Assembly (NCBI GenBank): GCA_964353355.1
Contig: CAYGVT010000148.1
Coordinates: 51,658 to 115,657, forward strand
Reading direction: 5' to 3'
Origin: CAYGVT01 sp964353355
GTDB lineage: Archaea > Thermoplasmatota > DTKX01 > GCA-020343715
DNA: 64,000 nt
This document shows, piece by piece, positions 55,473 to 64,000 of this stretch. Under the pieces are notes generated by a model that was not told the origin of the DNA, ran no database searches, and worked only from the letters and a program-made list of their open reading frames with translations. Both the position numbers and the translations under genes were made by a program. Every line of letters starts with the position of its first letter. Position 1 is the first letter of the stretch.

Positions 55473-58400
55473 ATGGCCGACCAGCCGCTCGGCTCCGTGG
55501 CTGTCGTGGGCGGCGGCATCGCCGGCGTCCAGGCCGCGCTTGACCTCGCGGAGGGCGGGTTCAAGGTCTACTTGATAGAGCGCTCCCCCTCGATAGGAGG
55601 CGTGATGGCCCAGCTCGACAAGACCTTCCCCACCAACGACTGCGCGATGTGCATCCTCGCGCCCAAGCTCGTGGACGCGGGGCGCCATCCCAACATTGAG
55701 CTGCGCATCCTCTCCGAGGTCACCGGCTTCAAGGGCGTGCCCGGGGACTTCGAGCTCGAGGTCACGCGCCGCACCCTCAGCGTCGACCCCGAGAGGTGCA
55801 CTGGCTGCGGCGACTGCGCGGCCATCTGCCCCATCGAGGGCACGAACCCCTTCGACGAGAACCTGGGCGTGCGCAAGGCTGTGTACGTGCCGTTCCCGCA
55901 GGCGGTGCCGCTGGTCTACACCATAGACCGCAGCATGTGCATCGGCTGCGGCGAGTGCGCCAGGTTCTGCCGCGCGGACGCGATCAACTTCGAGGTGGCC
56001 GAGACGGTCTCGGACAAGATCAAGGTGGGCGCTGTCATCCTGTCGCCTGGCTTCGAGGAGTTCGACCCGTCCAAGATGACCGCCTACGGCTACGGCAAGT
56101 ACCCCAACGTGGTGACGTCCATCGAGTTCGAGCGCCTCATGAGCGCGTCCGGGCCGACCGGCGGGCACATCGTGCGCCCCTCGGACGGTCGCGTCCCCAA
56201 GAAGGTCGCGTTCCTGCACTGCATCGGCTCCCGCGACGTGAGCCTGGGCATCTCCTACTGCTCGAGCGTGTGCTGCATGTACTCGCTCAAGGAGGCCATC
56301 ATCGCGCAGGAGCACACCCCGGGCCTCAGCACGCACCTGTTCGCCATGGACTTCCGCGCCGTCGGCAAGCAGTTCGAGGAGTACCGCATCCGGGCCGAGA
56401 AGGAGATGGGGGTCAAGATCACCCGCAACAACCGCATCGGCTCCATACAGGAGGACATGGCCACCAAGGACCTCTTCATCAGGTACATCGAGGGCGACCA
56501 CATCGTCGAGGAGCGGTTCGACATGGTCGTGCTCGGCGTCGGGCTGCGGCCCCCGCTGAACGCTGAGTACCTCGCGAGGACCTTCGGCCTCGACCTCGAC
56601 TCGCACGGGTTCGCCAAGACGTCCTACTTCCGGCCGCTCGAGACCAACGTGCCAGGGGTGTTCGTCGCGGGCGCGTTCAGCGCGCCCAAGGACATCCCCG
56701 ACACGGTCACGGAGGCCTCGGGCGCCGCGGCCAAGGCCGCGGCCGTGGTCGCGAGGGCGAGGGGGACCCTCGTGGAGAAGATGACGTACCCGGAGGAGCG
56801 CGACGTGAGCGGCGAGGAGCCGCGCGTGGGCGTGTTCATATGCCACTGCGGCGTCAACATCGGCGGCATCGTGGACGTGCCGGCCGTGACCGGGTACGCG
56901 AGGAACCTGCCCGGCGTCGTCTACGCGTCAGACAACCTCTACACCTGCTCCGCCGACACCAACAACTTGATCAAGGACATTGTCAAGGAGCACGGCCTCA
57001 ACCGCGTGGTCGTGGCCTCCTGCACCCCCAGGACCCACGAGGCCCTGTTCAGGGCCACGACTCGCGAGGCGGGTCTCAACCCCTACCTCTTCGAGATGGC
57101 GAACATCCGCGACCAGTGCTCGTGGGCGCACATGCACGAGCCCGAGGCCGCGACCCAGAAGGCCAAGGACCTGGTGCGCATGGCCGTGGCCAGGGCGCGC
57201 CTGCTGGTACCCCTCAAGCGGCCCATCATCCCCATCGAGCCGCGCGCGATGGTCATCGGCGGGGGCCTCGCGGGCATGGTCGCCGCGCTCGAGGTCTCGC
57301 GCCAGGGCTTCGAGGTCGACCTCGTCGAGAAGACCAACGCGCTCGGCGGGAACCTCAGGCGCGTGACCCACAGCATCACCGGCGAGGACCCGCAGAGGCT
57401 GCTCAAGGACACAATCGACATGGTCCGGTCCGACCCCAACATAGCGCTGCACACCGGCACCGAGGTCGAGGAGGTCAAGGGCTACATCGGCAACTTCGAC
57501 GTGACGCTCAAGAATGGTGCCAAGCTCAGGGTCGGCGCGATCGTGGTCGCGAGCGGGGCCGTGGAGTACAAGCCCCAGGAGTACTACTACGGGAAGAACC
57601 CGAACGTCATGACCCAGCTCGAGCTCGAGGAGGAGATGACCAAGGGCGCGTTCGCCCCCAACGAGGTCGTCATCATCCAGTGCGTGGGCGCGAGGGACGA
57701 GGAGCACCCCAACTGCAGCCGCATATGCTGCACCACGAGCATCAAGAACGCCATGGCCCTCAAGAGGGCCGACCCCAAGGCGAACATCTACATCGTCTAC
57801 AAGGACATCCGCACCTACGGGTTCCGCGAGGACGCCTACCTCGAGGCGGCGCGGATGGGCATCGTGTTCGTCAGGTACGACGACGAGCACCCGATCAAGC
57901 GCGCCTACACCAAGAAGGGCCTCGTGCTGACCATCTTCGACCAGTTCACCGACACCGAGCTGACCATCCAGCCAGACCTGGTGGTGCTCAACGCCGCGAC
58001 CCATCCCGACCCGCGCAACTCGGTCCTGGCGAAGGCGCTCAAGGTCCCGCTCAACTCCGAGGGCTTCTTCCTCGAGGCCCACTCCAAGCTGCGGCCCGTC
58101 GAGTTCGCCACCGACGGCATCTTCGCCGCCGGCCTCGCGCTCGGGCCGAGGTTCATCTCGGAGTCGATCAGCCAGGCCTGCGCGGTGGCGGGCAAGGTCG
58201 CCGCCGTGCTGTCGAAGGGCGAGATGGAGGCCGAGGGCGTCGTCGCCAACGTCGACGAGGCGCTCTGCAGGGCCTGCGGCCGGTGCAAGGAGGTCTGCGA
58301 GTACAGCGCCATAGACCTCGTGGAGACCTCGCCTGGCGTGTTCGCCTCGAGGGTCAACGAGGCGCTCTGCAAGGGCTGCGGGGTGTGCGCCGTGACGTGC

Positions 58401-58484
58401 CCGACCAAGGCCATCGCGGTGCGCCACTTCACGGACGAGCAGATCGGCACCATGATGGAGACGCTCCTCAGGGAGGTGGCGTGA
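55473..58484 (+). CDS. Fused double HdrA-type flavoprotein
   Basis: 1003 residues made of two HdrA-type modules. Module 1 (about 1-445) lacks the N-terminal Cys domain. It starts with an FAD fold (VAVVGGGIAGVQAALDLAEGG) and carries an inserted ferredoxin (CTGCGDCAAICPIE near 108, CIGCGECARFCRAD near 156). Module 2 (about 450-1003) begins with the Cys domain (VGVFICHCGVNIGG). A second FAD fold follows (MVIGGGLAGMVAALEV, about 592), without inserted ferredoxin, then two C-terminal motifs (CRACGRCKEVCEYS and CKGCGVCAVTCPTK, about 929-975). Two FADs and up to four [4Fe-4S] clusters are predicted. The same modules appear unfused at 60150 and 61481. QmoA/QmoB offers a comparable pair (family knowledge). 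Confidence 0.93.
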   Translation: MADQPLGSVAVVGGGIAGVQAALDLAEGGFKVYLIERSPSIGGVMAQLDKTFPTNDCAMCILAPKLVDAGRHPNIELRILSEVTGFKGVPGDFELEVTRRTLSVDPERCTGCGDCAAICPIEGTNPFDENLGVRKAVYVPFPQAVPLVYTIDRSMCIGCGECARFCRADAINFEVAETVSDKIKVGAVILSPGFEEFDPSKMTAYGYGKYPNVVTSIEFERLMSASGPTGGHIVRPSDGRVPKKVAFLHCIGSRDVSLGISYCSSVCCMYSLKEAIIAQEHTPGLSTHLFAMDFRAVGKQFEEYRIRAEKEMGVKITRNNRIGSIQEDMATKDLFIRYIEGDHIVEERFDMVVLGVGLRPPLNAEYLARTFGLDLDSHGFAKTSYFRPLETNVPGVFVAGAFSAPKDIPDTVTEASGAAAKAAAVVARARGTLVEKMTYPEERDVSGEEPRVGVFICHCGVNIGGIVDVPAVTGYARNLPGVVYASDNLYTCSADTNNLIKDIVKEHGLNRVVVASCTPRTHEALFRATTREAGLNPYLFEMANIRDQCSWAHMHEPEAATQKAKDLVRMAVARARLLVPLKRPIIPIEPRAMVIGGGLAGMVAALEVSRQGFEVDLVEKTNALGGNLRRVTHSITGEDPQRLLKDTIDMVRSDPNIALHTGTEVEEVKGYIGNFDVTLKNGAKLRVGAIVVASGAVEYKPQEYYYGKNPNVMTQLELEEEMTKGAFAPNEVVIIQCVGARDEEHPNCSRICCTTSIKNAMALKRADPKANIYIVYKDIRTYGFREDAYLEAARMGIVFVRYDDEHPIKRAYTKKGLVLTIFDQFTDTELTIQPDLVVLNAATHPDPRNSVLAKALKVPLNSEGFFLEAHSKLRPVEFATDGIFAAGLALGPRFISESISQACAVAGKVAAVLSKGEMEAEGVVANVDEALCRACGRCKEVCEYSAIDLVETSPGVFASRVNEALCKGCGVCAVTCPTKAIAVRHFTDEQIGTMMETLLREVA

Positions 58485-58485
58485 G

Positions 58486-60153
58486 ATGACCACCAGCGTC
58501 ACCGCCCCCAAGCCCCCCGGGTTCGAGCCCGAGATAGTCGCGCTGTGCTGCAACTGGTGCGGCTACGCGGGCGCGGACCTCGCTGGCGTCTCCCGCGTCC
58601 AGTACCCTCCCAACATCCGCATCATCCGCATCATGTGCACGGGCAGGGTCGAGCCCAACCACGTGCTGAAGGCGCTCCAGCTGGGCGCGGACGGCGTCAT
58701 GGTCATCGGCTGCCACCCCGGCGACTGCCACTACATGTCCGGCAACACCCGCGCCGTCGACGTCATCGACGCGACCAAGGAGATGCTGCGCGCGCTCGGC
58801 ATGGAGGGTCGCCTCCGCCTCGAGTGGATATCCGCCGCCGAGGGCACCAAGTTCGGGAAGGTCGTGGCCGAGTTCACCGAGCAGGTCAGGGCGCTCGGCC
58901 CCAACCCCATGAAGGGCACGCCTGGCAGCAGGGCAGGCGCCCGCGCGGCTCGGGCGGCCTCGAGGGGGGAGCTGGACGCCATCATCGACTCGACCGGCGT
59001 TTACAACTGCGTCGAGTGCACGAAGTGCTCCTCCAGCTGCCCCATCGCGCGCATCGACATCGCCCTCTCGCCCATGCTCACGGCCGAGCGCGCGCTGCGC
59101 GGATTGGCCGAGGAGCTCTCCGAGGACAGGGGCGTGTGGGTGTGCACCACGTGCGCGACGTGCCACCAGAGGTGCCCCTCGGGCGTCGACTACCTGGGCT
59201 TCGTGCGCGCGGTGCGAGCGCTCGGGGCGCCCGCGAGCAGCACCTGCTCGCACGGGGGCGTGTTCACCTCGATTGCGAGGCTGCACTCCAACCCGGCGGT
59301 CAAGCAGTCCGGTCGCCTGGCATGGGTCGCCGAGGGCATGAAGGTCCAATCCAAGGGCGACACGCTCTTCTTCACGGGGTGCTCCAATTACCAGGAGCCC
59401 GTGTTCAGGAACATCGGCGCGAGCCCGCTGGACACGACCCGGGCCACCGTCATGGTCCTCAACAAGGCCGGCATCGTCCCCGTCGTCATGCAGGACGAGC
59501 GGTGCTGCGGCCACGACCTGCTGTGGGCGGGCGAGGACGAGGAGGTCGTCGCCCAGCTCGCGCGCATCAACGTGGACGCCATCAAGGCCACGGGGGCCAA
59601 GCGGGTCGTGTTCAGCTGCCCCGAGGGCTACCGGACGTTCGCGAAGGACTACCCGGAGCTGCTGGGGAGCAAGAGCCTGGACCTCGACGTGCTGCACTCC
59701 TCGGAGCTCTTCGCAAATCTCCTGGACGACGGCAAGCTCGTGCCCGACGGCCACGGCAAGGACGGGGAGAAAGCCGTGGTCACCTACCAGGACCCCTGCA
59801 GGCTCGGTCGCCACATGGGCGTCTACGACGCGCCTCGCAAGGTGCTCGCCAGCATGCCCGGCGTCGAGCTGCGCGAGATGCCCAACAACCGGGCCAATGC
59901 CATATGCTGCGGCGTGGCCTCGTGGCTCAACTGCGGGACCTATTCCAAGCGCATTCAAGTCGAGAGGCTCGCGGAGGCCGCGGGCACGGGCGCGTCGACG
60001 CTGGTCACCGCGTGCTCGAAGTGCCTCATCCACTACAGCTGCGTGCTGGCCGAGCCGGCCAACCCCGCGCTGCCACCGAAGCCCAACGTCGGGGTCAAGG
60101 ACCTCACGGTGCTGCTCGCGGAATCGCTCGGCATCAAGGAGGTGGCCAAGTGA
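58486..60153 (+). CDS. MvhD-HdrD fusion (MvhD + ferredoxin + two CCG domains)
   Basis: 555 residues from ATG 58486. Residues about 15-140 are an MvhD domain (LCCNWCGYAGADLAG, IMCTGRVEPNH, GCHPGDCHYMSGN). About 170-240 carry an HdrC-like ferredoxin pair (CVECTKCSSSCPIA and CTTCATCHQRCPSG). About 285-530 hold two CCG domains (FFTGCSNYQEP, ERCCGHDLLW; then QDPCRLGRHM, AICCGVASWLNC, ACSKCLIHYSC). In the first CCG domain the usual CxxC reads SCPEGY, so one cluster ligand is missing, while the second is complete. It may combine the electron-entry and disulfide-reductase parts of an Hdr complex in one chain (inference). It shares 4 bp with the next gene. Confidence 0.92.
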   Translation: MTTSVTAPKPPGFEPEIVALCCNWCGYAGADLAGVSRVQYPPNIRIIRIMCTGRVEPNHVLKALQLGADGVMVIGCHPGDCHYMSGNTRAVDVIDATKEMLRALGMEGRLRLEWISAAEGTKFGKVVAEFTEQVRALGPNPMKGTPGSRAGARAARAASRGELDAIIDSTGVYNCVECTKCSSSCPIARIDIALSPMLTAERALRGLAEELSEDRGVWVCTTCATCHQRCPSGVDYLGFVRAVRALGAPASSTCSHGGVFTSIARLHSNPAVKQSGRLAWVAEGMKVQSKGDTLFFTGCSNYQEPVFRNIGASPLDTTRATVMVLNKAGIVPVVMQDERCCGHDLLWAGEDEEVVAQLARINVDAIKATGAKRVVFSCPEGYRTFAKDYPELLGSKSLDLDVLHSSELFANLLDDGKLVPDGHGKDGEKAVVTYQDPCRLGRHMGVYDAPRKVLASMPGVELREMPNNRANAICCGVASWLNCGTYSKRIQVERLAEAAGTGASTLVTACSKCLIHYSCVLAEPANPALPPKPNVGVKDLTVLLAESLGIKEVAK

Positions 60154-61481
60154 CGACGACGGCCAAGAACGAGAACGTGCTCATCATCGGAGGGGGCGTC
60201 GCGGGCATCCAGGCCGCGCTCGACCTGGGCGGCGCCGGCATGACGGTGTACATGGTCGAGAAGACGCCCAGCATCGGCGGCCGGATGGCCCAGCTGGACA
60301 AGACCTTCCCCACGAACGACTGCTCGATATGCATCCTCGCGCCGAAGATGATCGAGTGCTTCAACCACCCGAACGTGAACTGCTACACGTACTCCGAGCT
60401 CAAGTCCGTGAAGGGCAAGGCCGGTGACTTCACCGTCGAGGTCCTCAGGCACGCCCGGTTCGTCCACGAGGACAAGTGCACCGGATGCGGCGTGTGCATG
60501 GAGAAGTGCCCGACCAAGGTCCCCAACGACTGGGAGATGAACCTGGCCCAGCGCAAGGCCATCTACGTGCCGTTCATGCAGGCCGTCCCCCGCGTCGCGA
60601 CCATCGACAAGGACATCTGCATCTACTTCAAGACCGGCAAGTGCAAGATATGCGAGAAGGTCTGCCAGGCGAAGGCCGTCGACCACTCGATGCAGGACGA
60701 GGTCCTCACGCTGAAGGTCGGCGCCATCATCGTCGCGACGGGCTACGACATCTACATGCCCTACGACATGCCCGAGTACGGCTACGGCAGGTACAAAAAC
60801 GTCATCACGGCGATGGAGTACGAGCGCATCATCAACGCCGCGGGCCCGACCCACGGCCACCTGCAGCGCCTCTCCGACGACCACCGCCAGCCCAAGAGGG
60901 TCGCCTTCATCCAGTGCGTCGGCGCGCGCGACGTGCGCGGCGACCGGCCCTACTGCTGCGCCGTGTGCTGCATGCACTCCACCAAGGAGGCCACGCTCGC
61001 CCGCGAGCACTACCCGGACCTTGACTCTTACATCTTCTACACCGACATGCGCGCCTTCGGCAAGGGGTTCGACGAGTACATCCAGCGCGGCAAGCGCCAG
61101 TACGGCATCACCCACATACGCGCCAAGCCCGGCGAGATACGCGAGGACCCCGTGACGAAGAACCTCTTCGTCTACTACACCGACACCGAGGCCCGGAAGG
61201 TCCAGCAGATGGAGTTCGACATGGTCGTCCTCGCCACCGCCCTCATCCCACGGGCAGACACGAAGGAGCTTGCCAAGATCCTCGGCGTCGAGCTCGACCC
61301 GCACATGTTCTACAAGTCCCCCGACCCGGAGTTCAAGCCGACGGACACGACGCGGCCGGGCATCTTCACCGCGGGCTACTGCCAGAAGCCCATGGACATC
61401 CCCGACGCCGTCTCCGAGGGCTCGGGCGCGGCCGCGCGCGCGATGGAGACCATCCTCAGCCACGCGATGGAGGCGAGCTGA
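60150..61481 (+). CDS. HdrA-type flavoprotein, short (QmoA-like) form
   Basis: 443 residues from GTG 60150, which overlaps the previous stop and has AAGGAGG seven bases upstream. It begins directly with an FAD fold (VLIIGGGVAGIQAALDLGGAG), then GGRMAQLDKTFPTNDCSICILAPKM. The inserted ferredoxin region has CTGCGVCMEKCPTK and CKICEKVCQAK, the second lacking the usual Pro after the last Cys. There is no N-terminal CHCG domain and no C-terminal ferredoxin. It corresponds to module 1 of the 1003-residue fused protein. The frame is open upstream across the preceding gene, but that part is out of register with real coding. Confidence 0.92.
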   Translation: MTTTAKNENVLIIGGGVAGIQAALDLGGAGMTVYMVEKTPSIGGRMAQLDKTFPTNDCSICILAPKMIECFNHPNVNCYTYSELKSVKGKAGDFTVEVLRHARFVHEDKCTGCGVCMEKCPTKVPNDWEMNLAQRKAIYVPFMQAVPRVATIDKDICIYFKTGKCKICEKVCQAKAVDHSMQDEVLTLKVGAIIVATGYDIYMPYDMPEYGYGRYKNVITAMEYERIINAAGPTHGHLQRLSDDHRQPKRVAFIQCVGARDVRGDRPYCCAVCCMHSTKEATLAREHYPDLDSYIFYTDMRAFGKGFDEYIQRGKRQYGITHIRAKPGEIREDPVTKNLFVYYTDTEARKVQQMEFDMVVLATALIPRADTKELAKILGVELDPHMFYKSPDPEFKPTDTTRPGIFTAGYCQKPMDIPDAVSEGSGAAARAMETILSHAMEAS

Positions 61482-63250
61482 TGGCCACCGACGCCAAGCA
61501 GGCCGAGCAGGGGAAGCCCAAGCAGCAGCAGGGCGCGGGGCCGGAGGAGCCCCGCATCGGCGTGTTCATATGCCACTGCGGCACGAACATCGGCGGCATC
61601 GTCGACGTGCCTGCCGTGGCGGCCTACGCGGGCACGCTCCCTCACGTCGTGCACTCCGAGCGCAACCTCTACACGTGCGCCGAGGACGGCGTGGCCTCCA
61701 TCAAGCAGAGGATCAAGGAGCACGCCCTCAACAGGGTCATCGTCGCCTCGTGCACGCCCAGGACCCACGCGCCCCTGTTCATGGCCACCTGCGCGGAGGC
61801 GGGGTTGAACCCCTACCTGTTCGAGTTCGTGAACATCCGGGACCAGTGCTCGTGGATCCACATGCAGGAGAAGGAGAAGGCGACCCAGAAGGCAAAGGAC
61901 CTCGTCCGCATGGGAGTGGCCAAGGCCGTCCTGCTCCAGCCGCTCGAGAGGATCGAGACGCCCATGGAGCCCAAGGCCATGGTCATCGGCGGGGGCGTCG
62001 CGGGCATGACCGCGGCGAGCACCATCGCCAACTCCGGCTACGAGGTCTACCTGGTCGAGAAGGAGGAGGTCCTCGGCGGCATGCTGCGGCACCTCAACCG
62101 GCTCTACCACTCGGACCGCGACCCGTCCGTCGTCGACGAGCTCGCCAGGTCGGTGGAGTCCAACAAGAGGGTCCATGTCATCAAGGGCGCCAAGGTCAAG
62201 CGCGTCGACGGCTACGTGGGCAGCTTCGAGGTGTCGGTCGCGCCCCTGAAGGGCGGCCCGGACATCGACTTCAGGGTCGGCACCATCATCGTGGCGACGG
62301 GCGCGGTCGAGCTCAAGCCCAAGGGGCTCTACGGCTACGGCACGCTCCCCAACGTCGTGACCGAGCTCGACCTGGAGGGCATGATGAGGCGCAACGAGCT
62401 CCCCGACATCCAAAGCGCCTTCTTCATAATGTGCGCGGGCTCCCGCGGGCAGGCCGACCTCACCTACTGCTCGAGGGTCTGCTGCATGACCAGCCTCAAG
62501 AACGCCGTCGTCATCAAGGAGCGGTTCCCCAAGGCGCTGGTCACGGTCCTGTTCAGGGACGTCGAGACGTACGGCATCGCCTACGAGGAGCTCAACGCAC
62601 GGGCGAGGAAGATCGGCATCAGGTTCGTCAAGTACTCGCTCGCGCACATCCCCAAGGTCGAATCCGCCCCCGACGGCAAGGCCCTCGTGGGCTTCCACGA
62701 CGAGCTCTTCGGCCGCGAGTCCCAGAGGACTGCCGACCTCGTGGTCCTCTCGACCCCGTTGGTCAACCACCCGGACGGCATGGAGCTGGCCAAGATGCTG
62801 CGCGTCCCGCTCGGCCCGGAGCGGTTCTTCTTCGAGGCGCACGTCAAGCTCCGGCCGGTGGACTTTGCCACCGACGGCATCTTCATCTGCGGCACCGCCA
62901 AGGGCCCGACTAACATCGGCGAGTGCGTGGAGCAGGCGCTGGGGGCCGCCTCGCGGGCCGCGATACCGCTCGCCAAGGGGCAGGTCCGGGTGGAGGCGAT
63001 AACCTCGAAGGTCAACCCCGACACCTGCCGCGGCTGCGGCCGGTGCGAGGAATCCTGCGACTACCACGCGGTGTCGCTCGTCCCGGTGAACGACGCATTC
63101 GGGGAAAGGATGGTCGCCAAGGTCAACGAGGGGCTCTGCAAGGGCTGCGGCAAATGCGCCTCGCTCTGCTGCAACCGCTCGATCTCATTGCGCCATTTCA
63201 CCACGCCCCAGATAATGGCGATGGTGGAGGCGGCGCTGGAGGCGGACTGA
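61481..63250 (+). CDS. HdrA-type flavoprotein, CHCG-domain form
   Basis: 589 residues from ATG 61481 (TGATG, one-base overlap with the previous stop). A Gln/Lys-rich leader of about 25 residues precedes the Cys domain (IGVFICHCGTNIGG, CTPRTHAPLF). An FAD fold follows (MVIGGGVAGMTAASTIANSG, about 167) without inserted ferredoxin. The C-terminal ferredoxins are CRGCGRCEESCDYH and CKGCGKCASLCCNR. It matches module 2 of the fused double HdrA, so it should pair with the short HdrA just upstream (inference). Confidence 0.92.
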   Translation: MATDAKQAEQGKPKQQQGAGPEEPRIGVFICHCGTNIGGIVDVPAVAAYAGTLPHVVHSERNLYTCAEDGVASIKQRIKEHALNRVIVASCTPRTHAPLFMATCAEAGLNPYLFEFVNIRDQCSWIHMQEKEKATQKAKDLVRMGVAKAVLLQPLERIETPMEPKAMVIGGGVAGMTAASTIANSGYEVYLVEKEEVLGGMLRHLNRLYHSDRDPSVVDELARSVESNKRVHVIKGAKVKRVDGYVGSFEVSVAPLKGGPDIDFRVGTIIVATGAVELKPKGLYGYGTLPNVVTELDLEGMMRRNELPDIQSAFFIMCAGSRGQADLTYCSRVCCMTSLKNAVVIKERFPKALVTVLFRDVETYGIAYEELNARARKIGIRFVKYSLAHIPKVESAPDGKALVGFHDELFGRESQRTADLVVLSTPLVNHPDGMELAKMLRVPLGPERFFFEAHVKLRPVDFATDGIFICGTAKGPTNIGECVEQALGAASRAAIPLAKGQVRVEAITSKVNPDTCRGCGRCEESCDYHAVSLVPVNDAFGERMVAKVNEGLCKGCGKCASLCCNRSISLRHFTTPQIMAMVEAALEAD

Positions 63251-63251
63251 G

Positions 63252-64000
63252 ATGGCGACCGACGAAGCCAAGCAAAAGCTCGACGCCCTTGTAAAGAGGA
63301 CGGGCGCGTTCGACTGCGTGGAATGCGGCAAGTGCACCTCGCTTTGCCCCATCACGAAGGAGAACCCGGATTTTGCGCCCCGCCTCATAGTCGTCAAGGC
63401 CCTCGAGGGCATGGCCGAGCAGGTCGCCGGCGGGCGCGACATCTGGATCTGCCTCACCTGCGCCCGGTGCAGCGCCAAGTGCCCCTACAAGGTCAACTAC
63501 ACCGAGTTCATACGCGGGATGAGGGAGACGGCGCGCAAGGGGGGGAATGCCCCGGCGTGCTCCGAGGGCGGGCTCATGAACTCGCTTGCCAACCTCATGA
63601 CCAAGGAGGGCCTGAAGCAGAACCGCCTCGGCTGGCTGGACGCCGGTCTGAAGGTCGCCGAGAAGGGCGAGTACCTGCTCTTCACCGGCTGCGCCCCCTA
63701 CCTCGCCGTCACATTCGGCGAGAAGGACGACCGCGTTCTCGAGGGCACCCGGGCGGCCGTGCGCATCCTGAACAAGCTGGGCATCACCCCTGTCGTGAGC
63801 GCCGAGGAGAGGTGCTGCGGCCACGACCAGTACTGGTCCGGCGACCGGGACACTTTCGAGAAGCTCGCCCGCCAAAACATCGCCTGGATCAAGTCGACCG
63901 GGGCCAAGACGGTGCTTGCGACCTGCCCGGAGTGCTTCCGGACGCTTTTGAAGGACTACCAGAAGCTGGACCCCTCTTTCGACATCGAGGTGCTCCACAT
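63252..64000 (+). CDS. HdrD/GlpC-like iron-sulfur protein, cut by the window end
   Basis: The first 249 codons are visible from ATG 63252, one base after the preceding stop. An HdrC-like ferredoxin pair (CVECGKCTSLCPIT and CLTCARCSAKCPYK, about residues 22-75) is followed by the first CCG domain (FTGCAPYLAV, ERCCGHDQYW, ATCPECFRT). The second CCG domain would lie past 64000. It parallels the MvhD-HdrD fusion without the MvhD part, and unlike that protein keeps a full CxxC in the first CCG domain. It is the last visible gene of the hdr operon. Confidence 0.9.
   Translation, partial: MATDEAKQKLDALVKRTGAFDCVECGKCTSLCPITKENPDFAPRLIVVKALEGMAEQVAGGRDIWICLTCARCSAKCPYKVNYTEFIRGMRETARKGGNAPACSEGGLMNSLANLMTKEGLKQNRLGWLDAGLKVAEKGEYLLFTGCAPYLAVTFGEKDDRVLEGTRAAVRILNKLGITPVVSAEERCCGHDQYWSGDRDTFEKLARQNIAWIKSTGAKTVLATCPECFRTLLKDYQKLDPSFDIEVLH

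Overview
This window reads as a high-GC archaeal chromosome, most likely an uncultivated member of the Thermoplasmatota (inference). The archaeal signs are PurP and the two-subunit PurS/PurL, an archaeal-type ThiC, an AglB oligosaccharyltransferase, a PGF-CTERM-like tail, three KaiC/RAD55-type ATPases, and TATA boxes about 25 nt upstream of inferred transcript starts. Some of those transcripts would be leaderless. Shine-Dalgarno (SD) motifs of the GGAGG/AGGTG type and GTG/TTG starts are common. I saw no rRNA, tRNA, CRISPR array, transposase or phage gene. Nearly all antisense and alternate-frame open frames are GC-driven shadows.

Layout. 0-7 kb: two large coiled-coil proteins that each end in a RecA/KaiC-like domain, then a small membrane protein. 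7.3-11.7 kb (minus strand): purL, purS and thiC; thiC ends in a hexanucleotide tandem repeat. 11.8-13 kb: a stand-alone KaiC-like ATPase and a NifU-like Fe-S carrier. 13.5-33.4 kb: four consecutive giant membrane-anchored surface proteins. Each has a parallel beta-helix head, a short linker domain, six Ig-like repeats and one transmembrane helix. A hairpin terminator follows the last one. 33.6-42.7 kb: thioredoxin reductase, a 2350-residue AglB with a very long repeat-built ectodomain and PGF-CTERM-like end, and a translationally coupled CARDB membrane protein. 42.8-48.4 kb: a HAD phosphatase, a proline-rich disordered protein, purP, a SAM methyltransferase, a single-pass membrane protein and a CBS-pair protein.

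48.4-64 kb is a heterodisulfide-reductase island. A minus-strand hdrC-hdrB-orf operon and a LysR/ModE-like regulator stand divergent to a plus-strand operon. That operon holds hdrA, hdrC, hdrB, mvhD, a fused double HdrA, an MvhD-HdrD fusion, two split HdrA-type flavoproteins and an HdrD-like protein cut by the window end. No mcr, hydrogenase or formate dehydrogenase gene lies inside the window, so the electron donor is not visible.

Working together: PurS/PurL lead to AIR, which ThiC uses for thiamine and the purine route uses toward IMP through PurP. AglB probably glycosylates the sequon-rich surface proteins (inference). The Hdr island looks like a flavin-based electron-bifurcating or quinone-linked (Qmo-like) disulfide-reductase system in duplicate (inference from family knowledge). 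Least ordinary are the surface-protein array with its constant six-domain stalk, the AglB-ectodomain fusion, the duplicated fused/split HdrA set, the coiled-coil/RecA pair, and two genes whose best-placed start codon appears to be ACG.
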